A DNA stretch of 64,000 nucleotides from Tepidiformaceae bacterium (GTDB lineage: Bacteria > Chloroflexota > Dehalococcoidia > Tepidiformales > Tepidiformaceae). Positions 54,195 to 62,054 of the stretch are shown piece after piece. Below the pieces are notes generated by a model that had not been told where the DNA came from, made no database searches, and saw nothing but the letters and a program-made list of their open reading frames with translations. Position 1 is the first letter of the stretch; each line of letters opens with the position of its first letter. The stretch covers positions 434,001 through 498,000 of the forward strand of contig OY282446.1 of the NCBI GenBank assembly GCA_958295975.1, written 5' to 3'. The translations under genes were made by a program, and so were the position numbers.

Positions 54195-54607
54195 ACGCGC
54201 GGCCCGGCGACGCCATCCCGGAGTGGGTGATGGAGAGCGTGCGCCCCGAGCGGATGCGCACGATGGCGGCCATCCTGCGCGACCCCAACCCCGTGCACTG
54301 GGATCGCAAGGCCGTGGCCGCGCTCCCCTTCGGGCTGGGCGAACGCACCATCAACCAGGGGCCGCTGGGCCTCAGCTACATCCTCAACATGCTCATGGAC
54401 TGGGCGGGCCCGGCGAGCGTGCGCCGCATCACCATGCGCTTCCCCAAGGTCGTGCTCGACGGCGACCGCGTGACCGCGGGCGGGCGCGTGACCGCCGTGC
54501 GCGAGGAGGGCGGGGAGCGGCTGGCCGACTGCGAGGTGTGGCTGGCGCGCGCGGGCGAAACGCCCGCGCTGGAGGGCACGGCCACGGTGGCCCTGCCCGA
54601 CGCCTGA
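54191..54607 (+). CDS. MaoC-family dehydratase subunit
   Basis: 138 residues. The motif R-D-P-N-P-V-H-W-D contains the expected Asp and His of (R)-specific hydratases, and I-N-Q-G-P-L-G follows where others have V-H-G. GTG 54191 overlaps the preceding stop. It is co-transcribed with the LLM oxidoreductase. Confidence 0.82.
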   Translation: MNARPGDAIPEWVMESVRPERMRTMAAILRDPNPVHWDRKAVAALPFGLGERTINQGPLGLSYILNMLMDWAGPASVRRITMRFPKVVLDGDRVTAGGRVTAVREEGGERLADCEVWLARAGETPALEGTATVALPDA

Positions 54608-54633
54608 GCCGCCCTCCCCCGCGCCCGTTCCCC

Positions 54634-55893
54634 ATGTCCCGCGCCTGGCGGCGGATGCGCCGCGCCTGGTTCGGCTGGTGGCTGCTCGCCGGGTCGGTCG
54701 TCGCCGTGGCGCTCACGGCGGGGACCTCCTTCTGGTCCTTCGGCCTCTACATCGAGCCGCTCGAGGGCGAATTCGCGTGGTCGCGCTTCGAGGTGTCCAA
54801 CGGCTTCTCCCTGGGGCTGGCGGCGAGCGGCCTGGCGGCGCCGTTCATCGGGCGCTGGATCGAGCGCTACGGCCCACGCCGCATCATCTTCATCGGCGCC
54901 ATCCTGACCGCCGCCAGCTACCTGCTGCTGGCCACCACCAGCGAACTCTGGCAGTGGTACGCGTGGCAGTCGGTGAACGCCGTCTTCCGGCAGATGATGT
55001 TCTTCATCCCCTTCCAGACGCTGATCTCCTACTGGTTCGCGCGGCGGCGGGGGCTGGCCGTGGGCATCCTCGCCATGGGCTTCTCGCTGGGCGGATTCGT
55101 GGTCGTGCCCCTCATGCGCATCGCCATCGACGCCTTCGGCTGGCAGGGGTCGTTCGTGGCCGTGGGCATCGCCCTCACCATCCTCTTCACGCCCCTCTGC
55201 CTCTTCCTCGTGCGCGACCATCCCGCCGACGTGGGCGCGGAGCCGGACGGCGACGCGACGGCCGGCGGGGCGGGGCGCGCGCCCGCGGCGGCGCTGACCG
55301 GCGTGACCGCGCGGGAGGCGCTGCGCTCGCCCCTCTTCTGGGTGATCGCGGCGGCGCTGATGGCCTTCTTCTTCGGCATGTTCGGCTGGATGACGCACGG
55401 CATCCCCTACTACGAGTCGGTGGGCTATTCGGCGGCGTGGGCGGCCACCCTGTTCTCGATCGCGGCGGGCGGGGGCATGTTCAGCCGCCTCGCCTTCGGC
55501 TGGCTCGCCGACCGCATCCCCAGCATCGAGGCGGCGGCGGTGGTGGTGACGGGCGTCCTCGGCTGCGCCATGCTGGTGCTGCTGGTCACGGGCGGGAACG
55601 TGGCGGGCGTGGCCGTCTTCGTGGCCTTCTGGATCGTGGGCTCCAGCGGCGGCCCCATGATCGAGCCGCTGCTGCTCACGCGCGCCTTCGGCGTGGCCCA
55701 TTTCGCCTCCATCCTCGGCATCGTGGCGGTGGTGGAGACGAGCGGCCAGATCATCAGCCCGCCCGCGGCGGGCGCGATCTACGACGCCACCGGCTCCTAC
55801 GACTGGGCGCTGGTGATGCTCGCGGCGGCGCTGGGCCTGTCGGCGCTGCTGTTCGCGCTGGCCGGACGCCTGCCGCGGCCGGGGGGCCAGTGA
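54634..55893 (+). CDS. MFS transporter (oxalate/formate-antiporter-like)
   Basis: 419 residues with about 12 membrane helices. The N-terminus R-x-W-F-G-W-W-L-L-A is typical of this MFS branch, and R-W-I-E-R-Y-G-P-R-R is the loop between helices 2 and 3. A central cytoplasmic loop holds acidic and Ala-rich sequence. It is last in the LLM-MaoC group and may import the substrate. The ATG has no clear ribosome site. Confidence 0.88.
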   Translation: MSRAWRRMRRAWFGWWLLAGSVVAVALTAGTSFWSFGLYIEPLEGEFAWSRFEVSNGFSLGLAASGLAAPFIGRWIERYGPRRIIFIGAILTAASYLLLATTSELWQWYAWQSVNAVFRQMMFFIPFQTLISYWFARRRGLAVGILAMGFSLGGFVVVPLMRIAIDAFGWQGSFVAVGIALTILFTPLCLFLVRDHPADVGAEPDGDATAGGAGRAPAAALTGVTAREALRSPLFWVIAAALMAFFFGMFGWMTHGIPYYESVGYSAAWAATLFSIAAGGGMFSRLAFGWLADRIPSIEAAAVVVTGVLGCAMLVLLVTGGNVAGVAVFVAFWIVGSSGGPMIEPLLLTRAFGVAHFASILGIVAVVETSGQIISPPAAGAIYDATGSYDWALVMLAAALGLSALLFALAGRLPRPGGQ

Positions 55894-56011
55894 CCGGTGG
55901 TCGGTGGTCGGTGATCGGTGGCCGGTGGCCGGTGGCCGGTGGTCGGTGGCCGGTGGCCGGTGGCGGTGGCCGGTGGCCGGTGGCCGGTGGCCGGTGGTGG
56001 GTGATCGGTGG
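55894..56011. repeat. Heptamer tandem repeat (YCGGTGR), about 17 units
   Basis: Consecutive 7-bp units, mostly CCGGTGG with TCGGTGG and TCGGTGA variants. One unit lacks a base (55964-55969) and one reads TGGGTGA (55998-56004). It fills the gap between convergent genes and is neither coding nor CRISPR-like. Confidence 0.9.
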
Positions 56012-56018
56012 TGGGCCG

Positions 56019-56666
56019 CTAGCTGATGACCTCAATGTCATCGCAGCGCCAGACGGGTTCCTGATCGGGAACGGCAACCCCACGCAGAAAGCAACGGACG
56101 AGATTACCCTTCTCAATCCCGGCGGATGCCCGCATGGATGTTTCGACGAAGAACGTGAAACTGAAGTCATCCACATCACCCAGCGCGCCCGCGTGTATCG
56201 TGAGCTGGTCGAACTGCCCCTTCCCCAGTTCCCCCAGGAGCGCCGCGCCCATAGCCGTCGCTGGGATATCAAACCGCCGGTACAGGTCCACGGCGGGAAT
56301 GAACTCGCGAACAACGCCAGTCTCGTCCGCCTCAAGACCTTCGTAGGGAATCTGGCGATTGATCCGCGGCTGCAGCGGCTTCGGTCGGCGGGCAGCCTGC
56401 CGGATACTGCGCGCATACGCAGGATCGAGACGCAGCGTCGTCATCGACGCCTCAAGGCCACGGGCAAGGGCCTCCTTCCCGCCCACAAATTCGATGACGC
56501 GCTCATACGTGATGTGGTCACCGCAACGGTGCTGCGGCCACGGGTCTCCAAGCGCTTCGAAGAAAACCTTCGACCCGCAATCGCAGGAGAAGTAGAACAC
56601 GTCCGCATGGCAGATACGGCAGGTCGTGGGGTAGGTGCGCGTGCGGCACCCGTCGCCGTGATACAT
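56019..56666 (-). CDS. Hypothetical protein with N-terminal Cys cluster
   Basis: 215 residues from ATG 56666 (a GTG at 56678 is possible). The N-terminus carries C-R-I-C and C-D-C-G-S-K-V-F-F, then H-R-C and H, a probable zinc ribbon, followed by basic helices and a beta-rich C-terminus. No family recognised. It is less GC-rich than most neighbours, and lies 19 bp after the selenoprotein gene, so it may be recently acquired. Confidence 0.6.
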   Translation of the reverse strand: MYHGDGCRTRTYPTTCRICHADVFYFSCDCGSKVFFEALGDPWPQHRCGDHITYERVIEFVGGKEALARGLEASMTTLRLDPAYARSIRQAARRPKPLQPRINRQIPYEGLEADETGVVREFIPAVDLYRRFDIPATAMGAALLGELGKGQFDQLTIHAGALGDVDDFSFTFFVETSMRASAGIEKGNLVRCFLRGVAVPDQEPVWRCDDIEVIS

Positions 56667-56685
56667 CAACCCCGCCACGTCCGGC

Positions 56686-57252
56686 TCAGCGGCGGGGATG
56701 GGCGGCGGGCACGTACGGGTCGTCGAGTCGTTCGCCCCAGACGACCGCGCCCGCCTCGTCGAAGTTGAGGATGCTCAGGTTCTCGGCGTCGATGGGGTCG
56801 TCCGTGCCGAGGGCCACGGACAGCTTCTGCGTGCTCCACTTCGACATGTCCAGCATCAGCTCCACCAGCTGCGCCTCCGTGAAGTGGGCGCGCGCCTGCG
56901 CCCGCAGCTCCGCGCCGATGGCGCCGGGCGCGGTCACGAAGGCGTCGACCAGCCGCAGCGCGACCTTGTGGCGCTCCGGCAGATCGCTCTCCTCGTAGCG
57001 GTCGATCTTGGCGGCCATGTCCTCGTCGAGGCCGTTGTCCCGGGCAACGCCCAGGCGCAGGGACATTCAGGTATGGCACTGGTGCTGGCGGGCGCAGCGC
57101 AGCCGCACCAGCTCGGTGGTGACGGGATCGATCCCGCCGAGGCGCATGACGGCGTCCTGGTAGGCGCCGATGGCCGCGCCGAGCGCGGGCGCGACGGGGC
57201 GCTCCCCGGCGGCGGGATCGGGCAGGCGGCGTTCGCGGACGATGGCGGTCAT
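56686..57252 (-). CDS. AhpD-like (carboxymuconolactone decarboxylase family) selenoprotein, Sec62
   Basis: 188 residues when the in-frame UGA at 57067-57069 is read as selenocysteine. Upstream part: V-R-L-R-C-A-R-Q-H-Q-C-H-T-[UGA]. Downstream part continues in the same frame as M-S-L-R-L-G-V-A-R-D-N-G-L-D-E, the usual helix after the AhpD redox motif. Sec therefore replaces the second Cys of CxxC, giving C59-H-T-U62. A SECIS-like hairpin lies at 57039-57055. Such enzymes use the pair in thiol-dependent peroxide reduction. The gene overlaps its upstream paralogue by 4 bp (ATGA). ORF callers would split it into 57067-57252 and 56686-57066. No selenocysteine genes are in the window to confirm the machinery. 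Confidence 0.85.
57039..57055 (-). promoter_or_regulatory. SECIS-like hairpin for UGA decoding
   Basis: In the mRNA, CCUGGGC and GCCCGGG form a 7-bp stem (one G-U pair) with apical loop GUU. The loop begins 18 nt after the UGA and its first base is G, both expected in bacterial SECIS elements. A competing 5-bp stem is possible but weaker. Confidence 0.75.
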
Positions 57253-57722
57253 GCGGATTCCCCTTCCGGCGCGAGGACCGCGCGCAGGCCCAGCGCCAGC
57301 CGCTGGTGTTGGTCGAGGGCGAGCAGGGCGCTCACGAAGGCGCGCGCCCCGGCGGGCGTGAGGTGCTCCAGCAGGGCATCCGCGTCGGACTGCGTGACGC
57401 CGGCCACGTCGGCGACGAACTGCTCGGTGAAGGCGAGGCAGGCGCGCTCGCGCCCGTCGAACTGGGGCGAGGAGGGCCAGTCGCGCACGGCCGCCGCCTT
57501 CTCCGGCGGGAGGGAGGCGGCGGGCGCGGGGCGGGCCAGCCCGGCGGCGTCGCCCTGCAGCATGGCGATGCGCAGGCGGCAGAGCTCCAGCAGCTCCGCG
57601 TCGAGTTCGCGCCAGAGCGCGCCGTGCATCCCGGCCACGACCTCGCGCACCTCGGGGGCGAAGCGCGCGAGGCGCTCCTCCAGGTCGGGGGCGATCAGGC
57701 CGGAGGGGGCGTCGGCGGTCAT
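57249..57722 (-). CDS. AhpD-like paralogue without redox cysteines
   Basis: 157 residues of the carboxymuconolactone decarboxylase fold: L-L-E-L-C-R-L-R-I-A-M-L near residue 45 and the C-terminal F-V-S-A-L-L-A-L-D-Q-H. Where redox-active relatives have C-x-x-C after the R-L-R-I helix, this one reads Q-G-D-A-A-G-L. It may be a structural partner of the selenoprotein, whose start codon it overlaps. ATG 57722 lies six bases after TACCGT. Confidence 0.75.
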   Translation of the reverse strand: MTADAPSGLIAPDLEERLARFAPEVREVVAGMHGALWRELDAELLELCRLRIAMLQGDAAGLARPAPAASLPPEKAAAVRDWPSSPQFDGRERACLAFTEQFVADVAGVTQSDADALLEHLTPAGARAFVSALLALDQHQRLALGLRAVLAPEGESA

Positions 57723-57728
57723 GGGGCG

Positions 57729-57734
57729 ACGGTA
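57729..57734 (-). promoter_or_regulatory. -10 element TACCGT, leaderless start
   Basis: On the minus strand TACCGT ends 6 nt before ATG 57722, the head of the selenoprotein operon. Confidence 0.45.
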
Positions 57735-57753
57735 CGAGCGCGCGTGGGGCGCG

Positions 57754-58230
57754 TCAACCACGTTGGGGCGAGGACATATCTTTAGCCTGCCGTTTCTGCG
57801 CCGTGACGACGCTGGCCTTAACGGCTCGCGGAAGATTCACCACGAGCACCTCGATCCGGAGGCGCCGAAGCGCAGCCGCTCTCCAACTGTTGCCTTTGAA
57901 CGGGGCAGCGGCATCCTCATCAGAGAACGCCAGGATGGCACGGCACCCCGGGGGATCGCACAGGACCGAGCGCGCCAGCATCAGCTTCAGCGCATCGTTC
58001 ATAACCTTCAGCAGCTGAGCGCCTTTCGACGTTCCGACATGGGCCCACGCCTCACAGAGGATAGGCGGATCAGGCGCATAGCCGTCGATCTCCATCGCCT
58101 TGGAATCACTGTCGAGAGCGATGGATTTCTTCTCAAGCTCGACGCCAAAACGCTTACCGACGGCCGCGAGGATGTAGCGCTCAGCCGCCTGCTGCTCGCT
58201 ACTGTCGCTCGCGGTCCTCGACTTCGTCAT
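57754..58230 (-). CDS. Hypothetical protein, possibly restriction-endonuclease-like
   Basis: 158 residues. The core I-D-G-Y-A-P-D-P-P-I-L-C-E-A-W-A-H-V-G then S-K-G-A-Q-L-L-K-V resembles small proteins with a PD-(D/E)xK-like core, but the catalytic Lys is not certain. The gene is less GC-rich than neighbours. ATG 58230 overlaps the stop of the enoyl-CoA hydratase by 4 bp, so it is read with it. Confidence 0.55.
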   Translation of the reverse strand: MTKSRTASDSSEQQAAERYILAAVGKRFGVELEKKSIALDSDSKAMEIDGYAPDPPILCEAWAHVGTSKGAQLLKVMNDALKLMLARSVLCDPPGCRAILAFSDEDAAAPFKGNSWRAAALRRLRIEVLVVNLPRAVKASVVTAQKRQAKDMSSPQRG

Positions 58231-59054
58231 TCGCGCGGGATGCCGAGCGCGTCGTAGGAGTCCATGCCCGCGTCGTAGCGCGCCTGCGCCGCCTTCATGA
58301 TTTCGATGGCGTCGGCGCGGCGGGCGGTGTTGCCGAAGATGAACTGCTCGTTGCGGCGCGCGTCGTAGATGTCGCGGTCGCGGCCCTCCACGAAGCTCTG
58401 CTTGCAGGCGGCGAGGCTGAAGGCGGGCCACTGCGCGATGTGCGCGGCCCAGGCGATGGCCTCGGCGCGCAGGTCGTCGTCGGGCACGACCTTGTTGATG
58501 GCGCCCAGCGTCAGCGCCTCGCGCGCCGTGATGGGGCGTCCGTCGAGGATCATTTCGAGGCACTTGGCGGGGCCGATGAGGCGCGCGAGGCGGGTGCAGC
58601 CGCCCGCCCCGGGGGGGATGCCGATGGCCACCTCGGGCTGGCCGTAGGTGGCGGATTCGGCGGCGATGCGCAGGTCGCAGCCCCAGGAGAGCTCGGCGCC
58701 GCCGCCCCAGGCCTGGCCGTTGTTGGCGGCGATGGAGACGAGGGGGCTGTCGCCCACGCGCTCGAACAACATGCGGTTCGCGCCGTAGGGCCTGCGCGAG
58801 GGGGGCGCGTTGTTGCCGATGGCGGCCAGCCCCTCCATGGCCTCCACGATGCCGCCGAGGTGCCAGTGGGCGATGAAGTAGCCGGGCGTGTCGGAGGCGA
58901 GCACGAACACGCGCGCGCCGGAGCCCTCGACCTCCTCGATGGCGTCGAGGATGCGCGCGCCGAGCTCGCCGCCGCCGAAGTTCATGGGCGGGTCGGAGAA
59001 GGCGATGAGGCCGACGCCATCGGCGGGGTAGGTCACGTTCACGGTCACGGGCAT
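58227..59054 (-). CDS. Enoyl-CoA hydratase/isomerase family protein
   Basis: 275 residues. Crotonase-fold blocks are W-G-G-G-A-E-L-S-W-G-C-D-L-R and G-Q-P-E-V-A-I-G-I-P-P-G-A-G-G-C-T-R-L, the latter carrying the usual Glu. ATG 59054 has AGGAG upstream; the longer N-terminal ORF is rejected. It faces away from the P450 gene. Confidence 0.88.
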   Translation of the reverse strand: MPVTVNVTYPADGVGLIAFSDPPMNFGGGELGARILDAIEEVEGSGARVFVLASDTPGYFIAHWHLGGIVEAMEGLAAIGNNAPPSRRPYGANRMLFERVGDSPLVSIAANNGQAWGGGAELSWGCDLRIAAESATYGQPEVAIGIPPGAGGCTRLARLIGPAKCLEMILDGRPITAREALTLGAINKVVPDDDLRAEAIAWAAHIAQWPAFSLAACKQSFVEGRDRDIYDARRNEQFIFGNTARRADAIEIMKAAQARYDAGMDSYDALGIPRE

Positions 59055-59178
59055 GGGAGCGCTCCTGCGGATGGGAATGGCGCGCAGTGTGCGCGTTCGC
59101 GCGCCGCGCCGCCAGCGCTGGCCCCGATGCGTTGGAGCGCGTGGTAGTATCCGCGCACGCACAGGCAGGAGGGGCGCC

Positions 59179-60540
59179 ATGACGGCCACCGAGGAATCCG
59201 TGAACATGGACGAGGCGATTCAGGAGCAGCTGCGGCTCGCCATCGACCCGCGCGAGTTCGACGGCCCCGAATTCCGGCGCGACCCGTTCCCGCTCTACAA
59301 GCGGCTGCGCGACCACCATCCCATCTACCAGGACCTGTTCCACAACAACTGGGTGGTGAGCCGCTACGACGACGTGGTGGCCGTGTTCCAGAACAACGAC
59401 GATTTCGACCGCGGCGTCTACGACCCGAAGGGCGACTACGAGTTCGGCAGGCGCCACGTCTTCGGGCCGAACATCCTCGAGTACGGCAACAGCGACGAGC
59501 ACCGCTTCCTGCGCAACGTGGTGGCCGACCAGTTCGTGGGGAACCGCCTGCAGACGTTCCTGCCCTTCATCGAGCAGATCGCGCACGAGCTGCTGACCGG
59601 GTTCGTGCCGGAGGTGTACCGCAAGTCGGCGGACGACCTGGCGGAGGAGTTCGCGGGCACGGGCGAGGTGGAGCTGGTGGGGCAGTTCTGCAACCAGTTC
59701 CCCATCCGCGTCATCTCCAACATGCTGGGCCTGCCGCGCGAGGACGAGGACACCTTCGTGCGCTGGTACCAGCACCTGATCGAGGGGCTGGGCTTCGGCG
59801 GCGAGCATCTGGCGCGCGGGCTGCAGGCGCGCAACGAGATGTGGGCCTACCTCGACCCCATGATCCGCGAGCGCGAGGCCAACCCCACCGAGGACCTCGT
59901 CTCCCGCATCGTGCACGCCGAATTCCGCGGCCAGCGCATGAACCCGGACGAGATCAAGGGCTTCATCGCCCTGCTGCTGGCGGCGGGCGGCGACACCACC
60001 GAGAAGGCCATCGCCAACATGTGGTACCACATGCTCTACACGCGCCCCGACCAGTTCGAGCATGAGATCAAGCGCGATCCCTCGCTGTGGACCAACGTGT
60101 TCACGGAGATGATGCGCTACGACCCGGTGGTGCACACGCAGGGGCGCCACACCACGCGCGAGATTCGCATCCACGGCGAGGTCATCCCCGAGCGCGCCAA
60201 CATCGTCATGTACCTGGCGGCGGGCAACCGCGACGAGCGCGTGTTCAAGGACCCGGACACGTTCGACATCCTGCGCAACGACCTGCACATGGGGCGCGAG
60301 CTGCGCTCCGGGCGCTACGCCGACGGCAAGCACGGGCACCTGGGCTTTGGCATGGGCCAGCACTTCTGCATGGGCTACGCCATGGCGCGGCAGGAGGCCA
60401 TCATCGCCAGCACGCGCCTCTTCGAGGCCATGAAGAACCCGCGGCCCAAGTTCCGGGACCATCCCGGCGTCACCTCCCCCGCCACCGGCTCCGGCGGCTT
60501 CCGCACCCCCGAAGAGCTGTGGATCGAGTTCGACGTCTAA
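59179..60540 (+). CDS. Cytochrome P450
   Basis: 453 residues, haem monooxygenase. Haem ligand Cys397 is in F-G-M-G-Q-H-F-C-M-G; I-helix A-A-G-G-D-T-T-E near 270; the K-helix E-M-M-R gives the ExxR pair. It is soluble, without a membrane anchor. The ferredoxin gene follows by 14 bp and is its likely electron donor. TAGTAT at 59145-59150 may be a -10, and GGAGG precedes the ATG. Substrate unknown. Confidence 0.94.
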   Translation: MTATEESVNMDEAIQEQLRLAIDPREFDGPEFRRDPFPLYKRLRDHHPIYQDLFHNNWVVSRYDDVVAVFQNNDDFDRGVYDPKGDYEFGRRHVFGPNILEYGNSDEHRFLRNVVADQFVGNRLQTFLPFIEQIAHELLTGFVPEVYRKSADDLAEEFAGTGEVELVGQFCNQFPIRVISNMLGLPREDEDTFVRWYQHLIEGLGFGGEHLARGLQARNEMWAYLDPMIREREANPTEDLVSRIVHAEFRGQRMNPDEIKGFIALLLAAGGDTTEKAIANMWYHMLYTRPDQFEHEIKRDPSLWTNVFTEMMRYDPVVHTQGRHTTREIRIHGEVIPERANIVMYLAAGNRDERVFKDPDTFDILRNDLHMGRELRSGRYADGKHGHLGFGMGQHFCMGYAMARQEAIIASTRLFEAMKNPRPKFRDHPGVTSPATGSGGFRTPEELWIEFDV

Positions 60541-60554
60541 CCAGGGGGCGAGCC

Positions 60555-60749
60555 ATGCGCGTCACGGTCGATCTGAAGAAGTGCACGAAGAGCGGGGAGT
60601 GCTACTACAACCACCCCGCGCTCTTCCGCGTGGACGCCGAGGGCTTCCCCGTCGTGCGGGTCGATCCGCTCGACGACGAGGACCTGCGCGTGGAGGCGCG
60701 GCAGGCCGCCGAGGTCTGCCCCGTCGAGGCCATCACGGTCGGGGAGTAG
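60555..60749 (+). CDS. Small ferredoxin, P450 partner
   Basis: 64 residues. Cluster Cys are in C-T-K-S-G-E-C near residue 10-16 and V-C-P-V-E-A near 55, the three-Cys pattern of [3Fe-4S] ferredoxins often paired with P450s (a central Cys is replaced). ATG 60555 lies 14 bp after the P450 stop. Confidence 0.9.
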   Translation: MRVTVDLKKCTKSGECYYNHPALFRVDAEGFPVVRVDPLDDEDLRVEARQAAEVCPVEAITVGE

Positions 60750-60755
60750 CGCCGC

Positions 60756-61559
60756 TCAGTAGTGGATGGCGCGGCCCGCGCCCCCGCCGACGGCGATGGC
60801 GTCGCCTTGGATGGCGGCGGATTTGGGCGAGGCGAGGAAGGCCGCCACGTGCGCGATCTCGCTGGCGTCCACGATGCGGCGGATGGCGTTGCCCTCCGCC
60901 ATGCGCGCCCGCGCCTCCCCGGCGGAGACGCCCCATTCGGCGGCGCGCCGCTCCAGCAGCTCCGGCATCCGCTCCGTCCAGGTGAGCCCCGGATGGATGA
61001 CCGTGACGTTGATGCCGTGGGGGCCGAGCTCGTCCGCGAGGTTCTTCGTGAGCGCGGCCACGGCCACGTTCCTCATGCTGCCGATGGCCGTGCCCGACTG
61101 GCGCGCGGCCAGCCCGCTGACGTTGATGATGCGCCCCCAGCCGTTCGCCTTCAGGCGGGGCGCGACGGCGCGGGCGCAGCGCAGGTAGCCCAGCACCTTC
61201 GTGTTCATCTCCTCCGCGAAGGTGGCGTCGGCGATCTCCTCGATGGCGGGCGCGGGGCCGGGCCCGCCGCCGGGGCGGGCGGCGTTGTTGACGAGGATGT
61301 CGAGCCGCCCCAGCCGCGCCGCGGCCTCCGCCACCATGGCCTCAACCGCGGGCGTGCTGCCCGTGTCGGCCACGACGGGGACGATGCGGCGGCCCGTGTC
61401 CGCAGCCAGCTCGGCGGCGGCGGCCTCCAGCGGCTCGCGCGTGCGCGCCGCGATGGCCACGTCCACGCCCTCTTCGGCGAGGGCGCGCGCGATGGCCTTG
61501 CCGATGCCGCGGCTGCCGCCCGTGACGATGGCCGCGCGGCCCTCCAGTTCGAGGTCCAC
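60756..61559 (-). CDS. SDR-family protein lacking the YxxxK catalytic pair
   Basis: 267 residues. The Rossmann start T-G-G-S-R-G-I-G and N-N-A-A are normal, and I-N-V-S-G-L holds the usual Ser. Where the active-site Y-x-x-x-K should stand, the protein reads G-S-M-R-N-V-A-V-A-A-L-T-K, so Tyr and Lys are both absent. It may bind NAD(P) without classic dehydrogenase activity or use another residue. GTG start at 61559. Confidence 0.85.
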   Translation of the reverse strand: MDLELEGRAAIVTGGSRGIGKAIARALAEEGVDVAIAARTREPLEAAAAELAADTGRRIVPVVADTGSTPAVEAMVAEAAARLGRLDILVNNAARPGGGPGPAPAIEEIADATFAEEMNTKVLGYLRCARAVAPRLKANGWGRIINVSGLAARQSGTAIGSMRNVAVAALTKNLADELGPHGINVTVIHPGLTWTERMPELLERRAAEWGVSAGEARARMAEGNAIRRIVDASEIAHVAAFLASPKSAAIQGDAIAVGGGAGRAIHY

Positions 61560-61563
61560 GGCG

Positions 61564-61971
61564 CTAGCGCAGCGCGGCCCACCAGCCGGGCGGGAGCACG
61601 CGCAGCACCTCGTCGTAGGTGCGGGCGATGTCGGGCGCGTCGGCGGGCAGTTCCTGCGCGTTCGTGGGCGGCAGCGGCGAGGCCCCCTGGATGGGGTCCA
61701 CCCACTCGATGCCCTCCGCCTCGATGACCTCCATCAGCGGCGGCGTGGCCTCCTCGTGGTGGTCGCTGATCTGGTGGTTGATGAGGAAGGTGTTGTAGTC
61801 GGGGAAGGAGAGCAGGCAGTAGTAGCTGCGCGGCTCGCGCCCGCGCCACATCTCGTAGCGGAGCACGTCCGGCTCGAGGCGGTGGGTCTTCTCGTAGAGG
61901 TCCTTCTGGATCTCCTCGTAGCGGGCCTCCATGCCCTCCCTGATTTTGAGCGTGATGAGCACGGTGGCCAT
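61564..61971 (-). CDS. Antibiotic-biosynthesis-monooxygenase-like (ABM fold) protein
   Basis: 135 residues. It begins T-V-L-I-T-L-K-I-R-E-G-M-E and contains F-L-I-N-H-Q-I-S-D-H-H, a dimeric alpha-beta barrel pattern. Members act as monooxygenases or isomerases on polyketide-like or aromatic compounds. ATG 61971 has AAGGAG upstream. It precedes the SDR gene by 4 bp. Confidence 0.75.
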   Translation of the reverse strand: MATVLITLKIREGMEARYEEIQKDLYEKTHRLEPDVLRYEMWRGREPRSYYCLLSFPDYNTFLINHQISDHHEEATPPLMEVIEAEGIEWVDPIQGASPLPPTNAQELPADAPDIARTYDEVLRVLPPGWWAALR

Positions 61972-62054
61972 ACGGGGCGCTCCTTCGCGTGGGGGTGTGC
62001 GGGCGGCACGATACGGCGGCGGCGGCGCGACGGCAAGCGCAGTACCGTCGGGAC

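Noticed and set aside
55894-56011. CRISPR-like array
   Set aside because: Units are 7 bp with no spacers.
57064-57069. UGA as a simple nonsense mutation splitting a pseudogene
   Set aside because: The UGA sits at the redox Cys position, both sides stay conserved, and a SECIS-like stem follows.
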